45,228 nucleotides of DNA, from positions 1 to 45,228 of the forward strand of contig JAEEML010000001.1 in assembly GCA_016283195.1 (NCBI GenBank), given 5' to 3'. The stretch comes from Deltaproteobacteria bacterium (GTDB lineage: Bacteria > JAEEML01). The position numbers and the translations under genes were made by a program. Under the pieces are notes generated by a model. That model was given only the letters and a program-made list of their open reading frames with translations, had not been told where the DNA came from and searched no databases. Numbering within the stretch: the first letter of the stretch is position 1; every line of letters starts with the position of its first letter. Below, piece after piece: positions 18,305 to 28,730 of the stretch.

Positions 18305-18350
18305 TCCCTAGCTTTTTGCCGCTTTATGGCAACATTTAAGGAGCTATTTC

Positions 18351-21300
18351 ATGCGCTCAGTAAGTTCAGGTAACATAATAGTCGCCCCAGCGCCAAATTT
18401 TGAAGAAATTACCCAAAAAGTGGGCACCCAAGAAGAATTTTCCAAAGAAAAAGCCCAGGGTATCGCCGGCGATATAAAAGACTTTGTCAGTACCGAACAA
18501 ACTATCACTCCGGAACAAGCACAAAAGCTCCTTTCTATTGTAGCTAATTTGGAAAAAGTCGGCGTAAAAGATCTAGCCGAAGTAAAAGCTTCTCTCACCA
18601 CTTTAGCTAGGCCTAAAGATGGCCTAAAAGCGCCGCAAAAAGATCCGCCGCCGGTGGATAAAGCCTTTGTAAAAGGTGGTGAACCCAAAGGCGCCGTCAT
18701 CACCGGTATGAAAGCTGATATTATCGGCGACCTCGATGCGCTGGAAGCTGAGCCGGAGCTTAAAAAAGCCAAGAACATCAGCACCGAAAAGCTGCTTATG
18801 AGCTCCATCGCCAAACTCGATTTTGTAAAGCCGGCCCACTCCGGCCTGGATAACTTTTTGCGCGGCCTTAAAAATTTTATTAGAAATATCTTTACTCCTT
18901 GGATTCATTACAAAACTTTAGGAGAAGAAGACCTATCTAAACGGGCAGCCGAGTTTGGTAAACAAAATAGCCGCCTGATTTGGCAACTTCTCCGCGAAGG
19001 CAAAGAGCAAAAGGTGGAAAATGCTCTCACCTACTATATAGATGAAGCTAACCACAATATGAGCTCCGGCGAAGTTTTACATGCTGTCGATATTATGATG
19101 AGCCAGTTTAAAAAAGCGGCCAAAAGCTGGCAAAAAGAAAATCTCGATTATATTAGCGACCTGCCCAAAGGTCACCCGAGCAAGATGTTCTTAAAAGAGT
19201 CACTGCAAACTATCGCGCAAAAATACGATATTGACCTCAGCGGCATCAGCGCCGATGTAGAAAGAAACACTACCGATCGCATTTTAGACCGCCTGAAAAC
19301 AGCGGACAAAACTCTCCCCAAAGAGCAATTTATCGAGACGGCGCGACAAATTATCAGTGAGGAGCTAGAAACAGCCAAAGCCATCACCGCAGCCACCAAA
19401 AAAGGCCATATTTTGGCCGAAGTAGCCGAGCCTAAAGATACTAACGATTATATAAATAATTTGTGCAGCATGCTGGGCAGAGGCATTCCCGATTTGGATG
19501 CCTTTTTGGCCCAAACTAATGCGGCCAGCACTGCCATATATAAAGACAGCGTCTTAAAATTCAAGGAAGTTTTAAAGGAAAAGCCTCATAAAGAATATGG
19601 CCCCGATGATCAATTGTTTGATAAGCTGCAAATGCTCAAAGGCTTTTTGCAAAATCTCTCTGATGCTGAGCTGAGAGAAATAGCCAAAAATGTCACTTCT
19701 CCGGCTTATAGCGACCTATGTGATAAAGTATATGAAGCTATAGAACATTTAACCGTTCAGGGAGCAAATCCATATGACAATCGGTCCGAACAAATATGTA
19801 AAAGGACCTCGGAAACATTATACATTTTCCAAGTAGCTGTAAAAGAGCTCGCCGAACAGCGGGGCATTGATATAGAATTTAACTTCAAACCACAGCCGGT
19901 TAAAGATATAGATACCTATAGCGCCTTTACAACTGCCATAGAAACACTCACAGCCAATATCAAAGCGGAAGCACATGGATTTTTCCAAAACTGCACTGCC
20001 GAAATTTTGCGCGCTATTACTGCACCGGATATTAGCGGCGAAAAGCTCACCGACCTCCTTATAACCATGCGCCTTGCCTTTGACAATGACACTGTAGGCA
20101 CACCGGAGTCTCTGGCGTTGAGACAAGAAAAATTCAACAGCTATTTTGCCGCGCTCCTGGCTGAACAGCTAAAACACATGGGCGCCCAAGATCTTCTGGC
20201 TCTCTATAGCGGCATAAATAGCCCAAAATTTATGACTTTGCGCATTAAAGCCATGGCCGCTCAAGATAACATTGACAAAAACATGCTCTTAAACTCCTTA
20301 AATAACTTGGAAGCGGCAGTTAACATGGAAATAGCCGAGAGAGCTATCTTTAATGACCAAAAGAGCGACGGGCTCAGCGGCCAACAAGCCGCCATTATTG
20401 CTCATGCCGATAAGGCCGGCTTCAAAAAAGAACTGGCTGAACAAAAAGATGAATTTTTAGCCGGGAAGGCCGGCGAGTGGCAAAACAGCGCCGAAGAAGA
20501 ACTGATGATACAGCAATATGGCATAACAGCCGAGCAATTTACCAAAGTTATTGATGAAGCGCCCTTTACTATCAATCTGCCCCCTTCCCTCTTCTTTGGT
20601 GAAGATTCACCCTTCTTCAAAAAAGGCAAATTACAAAAAGAGGCCTTTAAGCTTAAAAATGTCTTTGAACTTAAAAAAGATAAGCGCGGCGAGACCTATC
20701 AAAAACGGCGAATTTTGACCGAACAAACGCTCTACCCGGAGATGAAAAGCTTTGAAAAAGGCGAGAAGGTAAATCCGGAGAATCACCCCATTTCCGGCGC
20801 CCTCAATATCGGCAAAGCAGCTGGCGGCGCAGCCTTGTTTTATAGTGAAGACGATAACGGTCAAGGTACTATTTGCCACATCGTCCTGAAAAATGAAGTT
20901 AAAAAACGCACCCGCTTTACCCCGCGCGATGCCTTCCACGCGCTGCACTATGAAATAAACAAAGAAAATATCGACAAATTGCGCACCATGCTCAAAGAGG
21001 TGCGGGCCGGCGGTTCACAATATGGCGAATTTACAAAAGAATTTAAGGAAGGGCTCACAGATGATGTCATTGAAGCTTATCTGAAAGATCTTTTGGATAA
21101 TTTTGGCGGCAAAAAGCTGGGGATCGGCTCCGATGTATATAACGGCGACCGCATTGATCTAATCGCTGACCGCATTAAACTCAAGGTAAAAGACGATATT
21201 GAATCTAACAATAACTCTCTGGTCGGCATGCTGGCCCTAAAAGCCTTTATCAAAGATAGCTCCGATGTACCGGTTTCCTTTGAAAACATTAAAAAGCTCT

Positions 21301-21548
21301 TTAAATATCGCGACGATATGCTCAAAAACATGGCTACTTACATAGCTGATCCCGATGATGTTAACAACAAAATGCTCTTTAGTGATTATATTGAGGGTGA
21401 GATTTTTGGTGGTGTTAATCTGGCCGAAGATGTTAGCGAGATTGTCTTTACAGACTTTAACGCCAAGGCTTTTCCCGATTACGAAGAGCGGGTGGAGCAG
21501 CTTGAAGCCATGGGCATCAAAGTAAGATTCAATAAAATAACCGACTAA
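18351..21548 (+). CDS. Large paralogous protein 2, DUF3626-like C-terminus
   Basis: The 1065-residue product is a full-length paralogue of the preceding gene, colinear throughout. The N-terminal 430 residues are highly similar, about 450-600 are much more divergent, and the C-terminal 450 are again close. It has the same landmarks: HPISGALNIG, FTPRDAF and SDYIEGEIFGGVNL. The duplication includes the Shine-Dalgarno and its spacing (AAGGAGCTATTTC before ATG). Unlike copy 1 it has its own consensus promoter. Some DNA blocks are almost identical (about three differences in 110 bases near 18454, matching 15132), while others differ by 15-20% or more. The last residues (VRFNKITD) differ from copy 1 (VTVKI), and the next gene starts one base after its stop. 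Function unknown. Confidence 0.7.
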   Translation: MRSVSSGNIIVAPAPNFEEITQKVGTQEEFSKEKAQGIAGDIKDFVSTEQTITPEQAQKLLSIVANLEKVGVKDLAEVKASLTTLARPKDGLKAPQKDPPPVDKAFVKGGEPKGAVITGMKADIIGDLDALEAEPELKKAKNISTEKLLMSSIAKLDFVKPAHSGLDNFLRGLKNFIRNIFTPWIHYKTLGEEDLSKRAAEFGKQNSRLIWQLLREGKEQKVENALTYYIDEANHNMSSGEVLHAVDIMMSQFKKAAKSWQKENLDYISDLPKGHPSKMFLKESLQTIAQKYDIDLSGISADVERNTTDRILDRLKTADKTLPKEQFIETARQIISEELETAKAITAATKKGHILAEVAEPKDTNDYINNLCSMLGRGIPDLDAFLAQTNAASTAIYKDSVLKFKEVLKEKPHKEYGPDDQLFDKLQMLKGFLQNLSDAELREIAKNVTSPAYSDLCDKVYEAIEHLTVQGANPYDNRSEQICKRTSETLYIFQVAVKELAEQRGIDIEFNFKPQPVKDIDTYSAFTTAIETLTANIKAEAHGFFQNCTAEILRAITAPDISGEKLTDLLITMRLAFDNDTVGTPESLALRQEKFNSYFAALLAEQLKHMGAQDLLALYSGINSPKFMTLRIKAMAAQDNIDKNMLLNSLNNLEAAVNMEIAERAIFNDQKSDGLSGQQAAIIAHADKAGFKKELAEQKDEFLAGKAGEWQNSAEEELMIQQYGITAEQFTKVIDEAPFTINLPPSLFFGEDSPFFKKGKLQKEAFKLKNVFELKKDKRGETYQKRRILTEQTLYPEMKSFEKGEKVNPENHPISGALNIGKAAGGAALFYSEDDNGQGTICHIVLKNEVKKRTRFTPRDAFHALHYEINKENIDKLRTMLKEVRAGGSQYGEFTKEFKEGLTDDVIEAYLKDLLDNFGGKKLGIGSDVYNGDRIDLIADRIKLKVKDDIESNNNSLVGMLALKAFIKDSSDVPVSFENIKKLFKYRDDMLKNMATYIADPDDVNNKMLFSDYIEGEIFGGVNLAEDVSEIVFTDFNAKAFPDYEERVEQLEAMGIKVRFNKITD

Positions 21549-21549
21549 G

Positions 21550-24500
21550 ATGACCGTAGACAAGAAAGCGTACCAAGAAGAAGCAACACTCACAATGACT
21601 TTTGACCAAATTATTCAAAAAATTAGGAATACATCCCCAAATGCCAAAGATGCGGGAACTCGCTTTGAAACACTGATTCAGCGTTGGTTTTTAGCTACTC
21701 CTCTTTATCAAGTCCAAAAGGCCTGGCTTTGGGCTGATTTTGCCAAAGCAATAGGAGAAAAAGCCATTGATTTAGGCATTGATCTTGTGCTGAAAATGGG
21801 TATAGATGAGTTTTGGGCAGTTCAGTGTAAATTCTACAACAATGGTTCACACGTTAACGAAGAAGATGTTTCTAATTTTCTTGGTTACCAAGGTAAAGAA
21901 TTCACTTTGAACAATCAAACTCATTCATTTTCCCGCTTTGTTTGGATAGACACTGATGCTGTTTGGAGCAAGAATGCCAATGACTATGTCCAGGGTAGAG
22001 AAAATTTTACACGTATCAGCAAAGATTTTTTGAGAGCTTCAAATGTCGATTGGGATGCCATAATCAGAGGAGAGGAAACACGCTCTAAGCCCAAACAACT
22101 TAGAGACTACCAAAAAGAAGTTCTCCACAAAGCCGAAGCACATTTCAAAAATAATGAGCGTGGTAAAATCATTATGGCCTGTGGTACAGGCAAGACATTG
22201 ACTTCACAGCGCATTGCCGAAGCCGTGGCAGGAACTCAAGGAAGTCTTATTCTCTATTGTGTCCCATCAATTGCTTTACTTGGGCAGACTTATCAATCAT
22301 GGGCGGAAAATGCGCAAAAATCACCAGAAGATACAAAGCCAGCGTCTTTATTTGCCATTGGTGTGTGCTCTGATAATCACGCATTAGAAAAAAAAGCCCA
22401 AAATGGTGATTTCATCGCTGAAAACCTTATCGACTCACCATTACCAGCAACTACTGCCTTCACATCTGTCAAAGACCGTATTCTGGCAGCGGCGCAAATG
22501 CAAAAAGAAGGCATGACTGTTGTCTTTACAACATATCAATCGCTACAGGTAGTCGCCAATGCACAACAGGCAGTACTGGCTGAAACAGGCGGCTCATTTG
22601 GCGTTTTCGATATGGTCATTTGCGACGAGGCACACCGAACGACCGGGGCGGCTAAAGCGGGGCTGGAATCCAGCTTTATGAAAATTCACGACAATGATTT
22701 CATCAAAGCCCAAAAGCGTCTTTATATGACCGCAACCCCTAGAATTTATACGACAAATGCTAAAGCCGACGCCAGCAAAATGGCGACCGATGCGGTAATC
22801 TGCTCAATGGATGATGTTGCTACTTATGGTGAAGAAATTGCGCGGATTTCGTTTGGGCAGGCTGTCAATCTTGGCTGTCTCAGCGATTACAAAGTCATCA
22901 TTCTAACCGTTGATCCCAAAGATTTACCTGATAAAGTCATCGCCAGCTTTGAAAGTAACGATAAATTACTTGATTTACCTACAGCTACGCGTCTTGTTGG
23001 AGCAATACATGGCTTATCCAAGCAACTTGTTGGTGATGATGGTCGTACTCTGGCCGAGGATCCCAAACCATGCACCCGTGCCTTGGTTTTTACCTCGGAA
23101 ATAGGCAATATTGAAAAACTTGGTTCATCAAAAAATATTGCGGCTATGTTTCCAGAAGTCAGCAGTCTTTATTTACAAGCCAAAGAGACAGCAGAAGAAC
23201 GGCAAAAATATGTCTCTATCGAATGTAAACATGTTGACGGTACTATGAATACCAGTGAACGCAATGCTATCCTGACCTGGCTGGCCGGTGAGAATAGCTC
23301 AGATGATAATTCTACTGTCTGCCGGGTTGTGTCAAATGTGCGCTGTCTTTCAGAGGGGGTGGATGTTCCAGCTCTTGATGCCGTGATTTTCATGGCGCCA
23401 AAAAAATCTCAAATTGATATAGTTCAATCTGTTGGACGCGTAATGCGCAACTTCAGACGTGGCGAGGAAGGCGGCAAGAAATATGGCTATATTATATTGC
23501 CAGTAGCATTGCGGCCCGGCGAAAATATCAACGAAGCGTTGGAAGAGAGTAATCGTTTTAAAGAAGTATGGAATGTTCTTTGTGCGTTGCGTTCCCATGA
23601 TGAAAATTTCAATGCACAGGTCAATGCTATTCGCTTATCAATAGACGATTCTTCAAGTTATACGCCCAAAGCAGGAAAAATTGATGTTAATTCCGGCAAA
23701 TTTATTGTCGGTACAATTGGTGACCAAAAGAATCCAATTGATGATAACGGTGAAAACTTACTGATGAGTGATGAGCAAAAAGCAAAAATCAGAATTGCTC
23801 ATCAACTCGAACTTTTCGAACCTGAACAACAAAAAATATTCGCCAAACTTGTTGATAAAGTTGGTACGCGTAATTATTGGGAAACCTGGGCTTCTGATGT
23901 TGGCAAAGTGACTCTGGATATTCTGGCACATATGAAGATGATCATCGAGCGCCATACCGATGTGCAGAAGGAATTTAATCATTTCATCAAATCGCTAAGG
24001 GAAAATATCAATGAAAGCATTGATGAAACCCAAGCGGAAGAAATGCTGGGACAGCATATCGTCATCGGGCCGATCTTTGACGCACTCTTTGCCAATTACC
24101 ACTTCAATGAAAATAATGCAGTCAGCATAACACTCTCCAAGATGGTTAATCTGTTAAAAGAGCACGGTCTGGAGAAGGAGACCACAGTTCTCAAAACTTT
24201 CTATGCCAGCATTAAGAATCAGATCGGTAGCGTGAACAGCCCCAAGGCCAAGCAGCAGCTGATTAAGGACCTTTATAATCGGTTCTTTGCTGTGGCTTTC
24301 AAAAAGACAACCGACCGGTTGGGTATTGTTTATACGCCAGTGGAGTGTGTGGACTTCATCATCAAAAGCGTTGAGCACTTGCTGCAAAAGGAATTTGGGC
24401 GATCACTTTCCGACGAAAATGTACATATTCTCGACCCCTTTGTCGGTACTGGAACCTTCATCACCCGTCTTTTGCAATTGGGCATCATCAGGGACAAAGA

Positions 24501-26583
24501 CCTACTGCGCAAATACCAAAAAGAGATCCACTGCAACGAGATTGTTTTGTTGGCCTACTATGTGGCCGATGTAAATATTGAAACCGTCTTCAATTCAATG
24601 CGCAGTCACTTGCCTGGTGATTATGTTACCTATAATAATATCTGTCTGACCGATACCTTCCAATTGGCTGAGAGACAGCGTACACTTAACGATCTGATGA
24701 TGAGGGAAAACAGCGAGCAGATTGAACGGCAGCGCAATGCTCCAATCCAGGTTATTATCGGCAATCCGCCTTATTCGGTTGGACAAAAGAGCGGTAACGA
24801 TAATAACCAAAATCTCAAATATCCCAAATTGGACAAAAGAATTGCCGAAACCTATGCCGCAGGTTCCACAGCCACTAATAAAAATGCCATGTACGATTCC
24901 TATATCAGAGCTTTTCGCTGGGCTGCGGATCGGATCAGCAATGAGCGCGGCGGGATTATTGGGTTTGTGACCAACGGTGGTTGGATTGAAGGAAATGCCG
25001 CCGCCGGCATGAGAAAGTCCCTTTGTAATGAATTTGATAGCATTCATGTCTTTGATTTGCGGGGTGATCAGCGCACTCAAGGTGAAATGTCCAGAAAAGA
25101 GGGTGGTAAAATCTTTGGTTCTGGCTCCCGAGCAAAAGTCTGTATGACTTTTTTGGTGAAACATCCCAATAAAGAAAAACATGATGGCAAAATTTACTAC
25201 CATGACATTGGAGACTATCTTACCCGTGAAGCCAAACTAAAAATTCTGGAAGACAATGTTTCCATTGCCTCCAAAGATCTCACCTGGCAGCAGCTGACCC
25301 CAGATGAGCACGGTGACTGGCTCAATAAACGGCTGGGCGGTGCTTATGACAATTATATCCGCATTGGTGACAAAAAGGATAAAGCCGGAGAAGTTGATAA
25401 GGTCTTTGGGGATTGCTATTCAAGAGGGCTAGCAACTAGTCGTGATGTATGGTGCTATAATTATTCAGAAAAACGCATAAAGAAAAATATTGCTGGCTGC
25501 ATTGATTTTTATAACCAACAAAGGGAACTCTATGCCAATGGCGCAATTACCGAAATACCTCGTGATCCAGCCAAGATTAGCTGGGCCAGAGGCTTAGAAC
25601 AATTATTTGTAAAAAATCACACAATTAATGAAGATGATGGTTGTTACGTAAATTCTATGTATCGACCATTTATCAAGTCAAAATGCTACTATGCCAAAGA
25701 CTTAAATGAAATGATTTATCAGATTCCAAAAATCTATCCCTTTGCCGTCATGCAAACTCATCCCCAGCATGAGGTGAACAGGGTGATTTCTGTTAGTGGC
25801 CCGTCTGGAAAAAAAGACTTTGCGTGTTTAATGGTTAACCAACTTCCATGCTTGGATATGATCGAAAAAGGTCAATGTTTCCCACTTTACGTGTATGGAA
25901 CCGACGAAAAGCCTCAAAAAGCCCAAGGTGATTTATTCGACCAGGAAGCAAAAGATCTAGATTTGGAATCAAGCCGCAAGTCAGGCATTACCAACTGGAT
26001 GCTTAAGCAAACCAGAGGGAAATATGGTCATGACGAGATAACCCAGGAAGACATTTTCTATTATGTTTATGGGCTGTTACATTGCCAATCATACCGTGAC
26101 AAATACCAGAATGATTTTAAAAAAGCCCTGCCAAAGATCCCATTTGTTGAGAAATATGAAGATTTTCAGGCCTTTAGCAAAGCTGGCCGCGAATTGGGCG
26201 ATTTACACTGTAATTACGAGAGCGTCCCCATGAATACCACTGCCCAGATTGTGGAAGATGGGAGCGGCGACTACACTTTGAGCAAATTGAAACCGGCCGG
26301 CAAAGGCAATTTTACCGAGCTGCAATATAACAGCCATGTTAAAATTACGAATATTCCGGCCGAAGCCCACGAATATATCGTCAATGGCCGCTCCCCGCTG
26401 GGCTGGATGATTGACCAGTATCAGGTTTATATCGACAAAGATTCCGGCATTAAAAATGACCCCAACGAATGGTGCCAGGAGCACGATAATCCCCGGTACA
26501 TTCTGGAACTGATTCTGCGGCTGATTGAAGTGAGCGTGCGGACAATGGAGATTGTGAAGAATTTGCCGAAGGTGGAGGTGTGA
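21550..26583 (+). CDS. Type ISP-like single-chain restriction-modification enzyme
   Basis: The 1677-residue protein has the domain order of Type ISP enzymes such as LlaGI/LlaBIII. First is an Mrr-type PD-(D/E)XK nuclease (Asp78, then QCK at 92-94). A superfamily-2 helicase follows (ACGTGKT with K215; DEAH 359-362; QSVGRVMRNFRRG motif VI), then a coupler. An N6-adenine methyltransferase comes next (DPFVGTGTF from 962; NPPY 1072-1075), and last a C-terminal target-recognition region. It would methylate one strand of its site and use ATP-driven translocation to cut unmodified DNA. The annotated start is ATG 21550, one base after the previous stop and without a Shine-Dalgarno. ATG 21595 (MTFDQIIQKI) is a plausible alternative. 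Codon use and GC are lower than its neighbours, consistent with horizontal transfer. Confidence 0.9.
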   Translation: MTVDKKAYQEEATLTMTFDQIIQKIRNTSPNAKDAGTRFETLIQRWFLATPLYQVQKAWLWADFAKAIGEKAIDLGIDLVLKMGIDEFWAVQCKFYNNGSHVNEEDVSNFLGYQGKEFTLNNQTHSFSRFVWIDTDAVWSKNANDYVQGRENFTRISKDFLRASNVDWDAIIRGEETRSKPKQLRDYQKEVLHKAEAHFKNNERGKIIMACGTGKTLTSQRIAEAVAGTQGSLILYCVPSIALLGQTYQSWAENAQKSPEDTKPASLFAIGVCSDNHALEKKAQNGDFIAENLIDSPLPATTAFTSVKDRILAAAQMQKEGMTVVFTTYQSLQVVANAQQAVLAETGGSFGVFDMVICDEAHRTTGAAKAGLESSFMKIHDNDFIKAQKRLYMTATPRIYTTNAKADASKMATDAVICSMDDVATYGEEIARISFGQAVNLGCLSDYKVIILTVDPKDLPDKVIASFESNDKLLDLPTATRLVGAIHGLSKQLVGDDGRTLAEDPKPCTRALVFTSEIGNIEKLGSSKNIAAMFPEVSSLYLQAKETAEERQKYVSIECKHVDGTMNTSERNAILTWLAGENSSDDNSTVCRVVSNVRCLSEGVDVPALDAVIFMAPKKSQIDIVQSVGRVMRNFRRGEEGGKKYGYIILPVALRPGENINEALEESNRFKEVWNVLCALRSHDENFNAQVNAIRLSIDDSSSYTPKAGKIDVNSGKFIVGTIGDQKNPIDDNGENLLMSDEQKAKIRIAHQLELFEPEQQKIFAKLVDKVGTRNYWETWASDVGKVTLDILAHMKMIIERHTDVQKEFNHFIKSLRENINESIDETQAEEMLGQHIVIGPIFDALFANYHFNENNAVSITLSKMVNLLKEHGLEKETTVLKTFYASIKNQIGSVNSPKAKQQLIKDLYNRFFAVAFKKTTDRLGIVYTPVECVDFIIKSVEHLLQKEFGRSLSDENVHILDPFVGTGTFITRLLQLGIIRDKDLLRKYQKEIHCNEIVLLAYYVADVNIETVFNSMRSHLPGDYVTYNNICLTDTFQLAERQRTLNDLMMRENSEQIERQRNAPIQVIIGNPPYSVGQKSGNDNNQNLKYPKLDKRIAETYAAGSTATNKNAMYDSYIRAFRWAADRISNERGGIIGFVTNGGWIEGNAAAGMRKSLCNEFDSIHVFDLRGDQRTQGEMSRKEGGKIFGSGSRAKVCMTFLVKHPNKEKHDGKIYYHDIGDYLTREAKLKILEDNVSIASKDLTWQQLTPDEHGDWLNKRLGGAYDNYIRIGDKKDKAGEVDKVFGDCYSRGLATSRDVWCYNYSEKRIKKNIAGCIDFYNQQRELYANGAITEIPRDPAKISWARGLEQLFVKNHTINEDDGCYVNSMYRPFIKSKCYYAKDLNEMIYQIPKIYPFAVMQTHPQHEVNRVISVSGPSGKKDFACLMVNQLPCLDMIEKGQCFPLYVYGTDEKPQKAQGDLFDQEAKDLDLESSRKSGITNWMLKQTRGKYGHDEITQEDIFYYVYGLLHCQSYRDKYQNDFKKALPKIPFVEKYEDFQAFSKAGRELGDLHCNYESVPMNTTAQIVEDGSGDYTLSKLKPAGKGNFTELQYNSHVKITNIPAEAHEYIVNGRSPLGWMIDQYQVYIDKDSGIKNDPNEWCQEHDNPRYILELILRLIEVSVRTMEIVKNLPKVEV

Positions 26584-26649
26584 AATGCTTTCAAAATTTT
26601 CAAAAACAATAAGAATTAATAGTCTAATCATATCTAAGGATGGTGTATT

Positions 26650-28056
26650 ATGCGGTTCATTCTAAATAACCTCGGCAAGATCAAATGTGGAGAAATGTCA
26701 TTAGCGCCTTTGACACTTATATGTGGCAATAATAATGCCGGTAAAACATATGTAACTTATGCGTTATATGGATTTTTTAAACTGTGGCACGAATTTTTAT
26801 CTGTGGATATAGATGATTCAACTATTGAAACTCTATGGCATGATGGCCATGTTGAACTCGATATGAATAATTTTAAAGAACAGGCGCAAGATATTTTAAA
26901 TCGCGGATGCAAAGATTACATCAAATATATGCCACGTGTGTTTGCAACAAAGCCGGATCGATTTAAAGATACTGCCTTTGGGATTAAACTTGAAAACGAT
27001 GATATTCGGTTAAATAGATCGTATCATCAGGATTTTGGTTCAGGAACCAAAAATATTGTTTCTATCGATAAGAAAACTGATTCGACAGTTGTTACTGTTT
27101 CTCTATTGGTTGAATCCAGCGAGGCAAAAATAACAAAGCAATCAGCAAAAAAATATATTGAGATTATTTTGACGGAAATGATATTTGGAGAGCTTTTCCC
27201 TAAAACCTATATTGCGAGTACTGAGAGAACAGGTGCGGCTATTTTCCGAAGAGATCTTTACTTCGCACGCAATAGACTTCTAGAGCAAATTGGAAACACA
27301 ACAGGTTCAAATAGTTCAACAGATATTATAGAACTCGCTTTTCGGGCTCATAAGAACGACTATCCTTTACCAGTTCAAGATAATGTTGAATTTTCACGTA
27401 GTCTTGAAGACTGTGGACCCAATCAAAGTTATATAGCAAAGCAACATCATGAAATTCTTGAATCTTTTGCCGATATTATCGGTGGAGATTATCAGGTAAA
27501 AAAGGATGGTTTGTTTTATATCCCCAAAGGTAGTAAGGGAACTAGACTATCTATGCAGGAAAGTTCAAGCTCTGTCAGATCTCTCCTGGATATAGGTTTT
27601 TATCTTCGCCACCAAATTCAAAAAGGTGATTTTTTGATGATTGATGAGCCGGAACTTAATTTACATCCTTCAAATCAGCGCAGAATGGCTCGGCTCTTTG
27701 CCCAGCTTATCAATGCCGGTATAAATGTTTTCGTTACAACACATAGTGATTATTTAATTCGAGAACTAAACACACTTATCATGCTAAATAGTGACAGAGA
27801 ACAATTAAAACAATTAGCCACGATGGAAAAATACAAACAAGAAGAACTTCTTATACCATCACAGCTCAGTGTTTACATTGCAAAAGAGGCCTCTGTTGCA
27901 TTACCAGACAAGAAAAAGAAGCAAATTTGTCAAACACTTGTCCCTGTAAAAATTGATTCCAAATATGGAATGGAAGTTACAACGTTTGACGAAACCATCA
28001 GAGAAATGAACCGGATTCAAGATAAAATACTAGATTTGATTGAGGAAGAATCATGA
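26650..28056 (+). CDS. AAA_15/OLD-like ATPase
   Basis: The 468-residue ABC/SMC-type ATPase is of the AAA_15/AAA_21 (OLD-like) group. Walker A is GNNNAGKT (26-33), and Walker B is FLMIDEPELNLHP with D332-E333. A switch His365 sits in VTTHSDYL, and a signature-like QESSSSVRSLLD lies before Walker B. No TOPRIM nuclease domain follows, unlike true OLD proteins; the C-terminal 80 residues are charged and unassigned. AAGGA lies ten bases before ATG. Its TGA overlaps the next start (ATGA), so the two products are translationally coupled and probably act together. The gene lies directly downstream of a restriction-modification gene in a low-GC block, which suggests a role in phage defence. The exact system is not recognised. 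Confidence 0.8.
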   Translation: MRFILNNLGKIKCGEMSLAPLTLICGNNNAGKTYVTYALYGFFKLWHEFLSVDIDDSTIETLWHDGHVELDMNNFKEQAQDILNRGCKDYIKYMPRVFATKPDRFKDTAFGIKLENDDIRLNRSYHQDFGSGTKNIVSIDKKTDSTVVTVSLLVESSEAKITKQSAKKYIEIILTEMIFGELFPKTYIASTERTGAAIFRRDLYFARNRLLEQIGNTTGSNSSTDIIELAFRAHKNDYPLPVQDNVEFSRSLEDCGPNQSYIAKQHHEILESFADIIGGDYQVKKDGLFYIPKGSKGTRLSMQESSSSVRSLLDIGFYLRHQIQKGDFLMIDEPELNLHPSNQRRMARLFAQLINAGINVFVTTHSDYLIRELNTLIMLNSDREQLKQLATMEKYKQEELLIPSQLSVYIAKEASVALPDKKKKQICQTLVPVKIDSKYGMEVTTFDETIREMNRIQDKILDLIEEES

Positions 28057-28730
28057 AAGATTATTTCTCTGACAAGCAAGTATTACAGGAACTTTTAAAT
28101 GATAGTATGTTTCTTAAACATACTCAAAGCAATACTGTAACTTTAACAGAAGAACAGGCCGAAGACTCGGAAATTGTTATTACAAATTTACCAAATGACA
28201 TTATTATTATAAAATCAGATGAATTTAGATGCACTCGTCGCCCATCTAATAGAGAGATCAGTGAGTTTAAAAACTTGAAAGGCACAGAGGAAGGACAAAA
28301 AAAATCCGATATAGCCAATCGTGTTTTTAAAGGCAATTATGGAGAAAATGACTGTGCGGACTATGTATTATTGTCGCCATCATTAAAGGTCATTTTATTC
28401 CTTGAATTAAAAAGTACTAAAGATACAAAATCTGGTGCACACATAATTAACCAGCTTAAAGGTGCACAATGCTTTGTCGAGTGTTGCAAGATATATGCGA
28501 CACATTTCATTGAAAAAGCACGTCCAGATTTTCTAAACGATTATCATCAACGGTTTATTAAGTGTCTAAACACAAACAAAAAATATGTTGCACTAGATAC
28601 AGAACGCAGACCACGTACTACATGTACACAAAAAAAAGAAAAACTTGTTCCTGATTCGCCAGACAAAGCGCAAACTATAAGACAGCGTAATGTTTCTTTT
28701 AGACACATAGCATGGATAAAAAACAGTTGA
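28053..28730 (+). CDS. Putative PD-(D/E)XK-type nuclease partner of AAA ATPase
   Basis: The 225-residue soluble protein has no family I can name. Its central part reads as a restriction-endonuclease-like core: Asp103 in CADYVLL, a hydrophobic strand, then E118-L-K120 in LFLELKSTKD, and Gln134 in a following helix (IINQLKGAQ). The D-x14-ExK spacing fits the PD-(D/E)XK superfamily. The N-terminal 95 residues are charged and may bind the ATPase or DNA. The start overlaps the ATPase stop by 4 bp (ATGA). I infer a two-component ATPase-nuclease defence module next to the RM gene. Alternatives are an accessory of the RM enzyme or a regulator. The nuclease call is from motif reading alone. Confidence 0.6.
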   Translation: MKDYFSDKQVLQELLNDSMFLKHTQSNTVTLTEEQAEDSEIVITNLPNDIIIIKSDEFRCTRRPSNREISEFKNLKGTEEGQKKSDIANRVFKGNYGENDCADYVLLSPSLKVILFLELKSTKDTKSGAHIINQLKGAQCFVECCKIYATHFIEKARPDFLNDYHQRFIKCLNTNKKYVALDTERRPRTTCTQKKEKLVPDSPDKAQTIRQRNVSFRHIAWIKNS

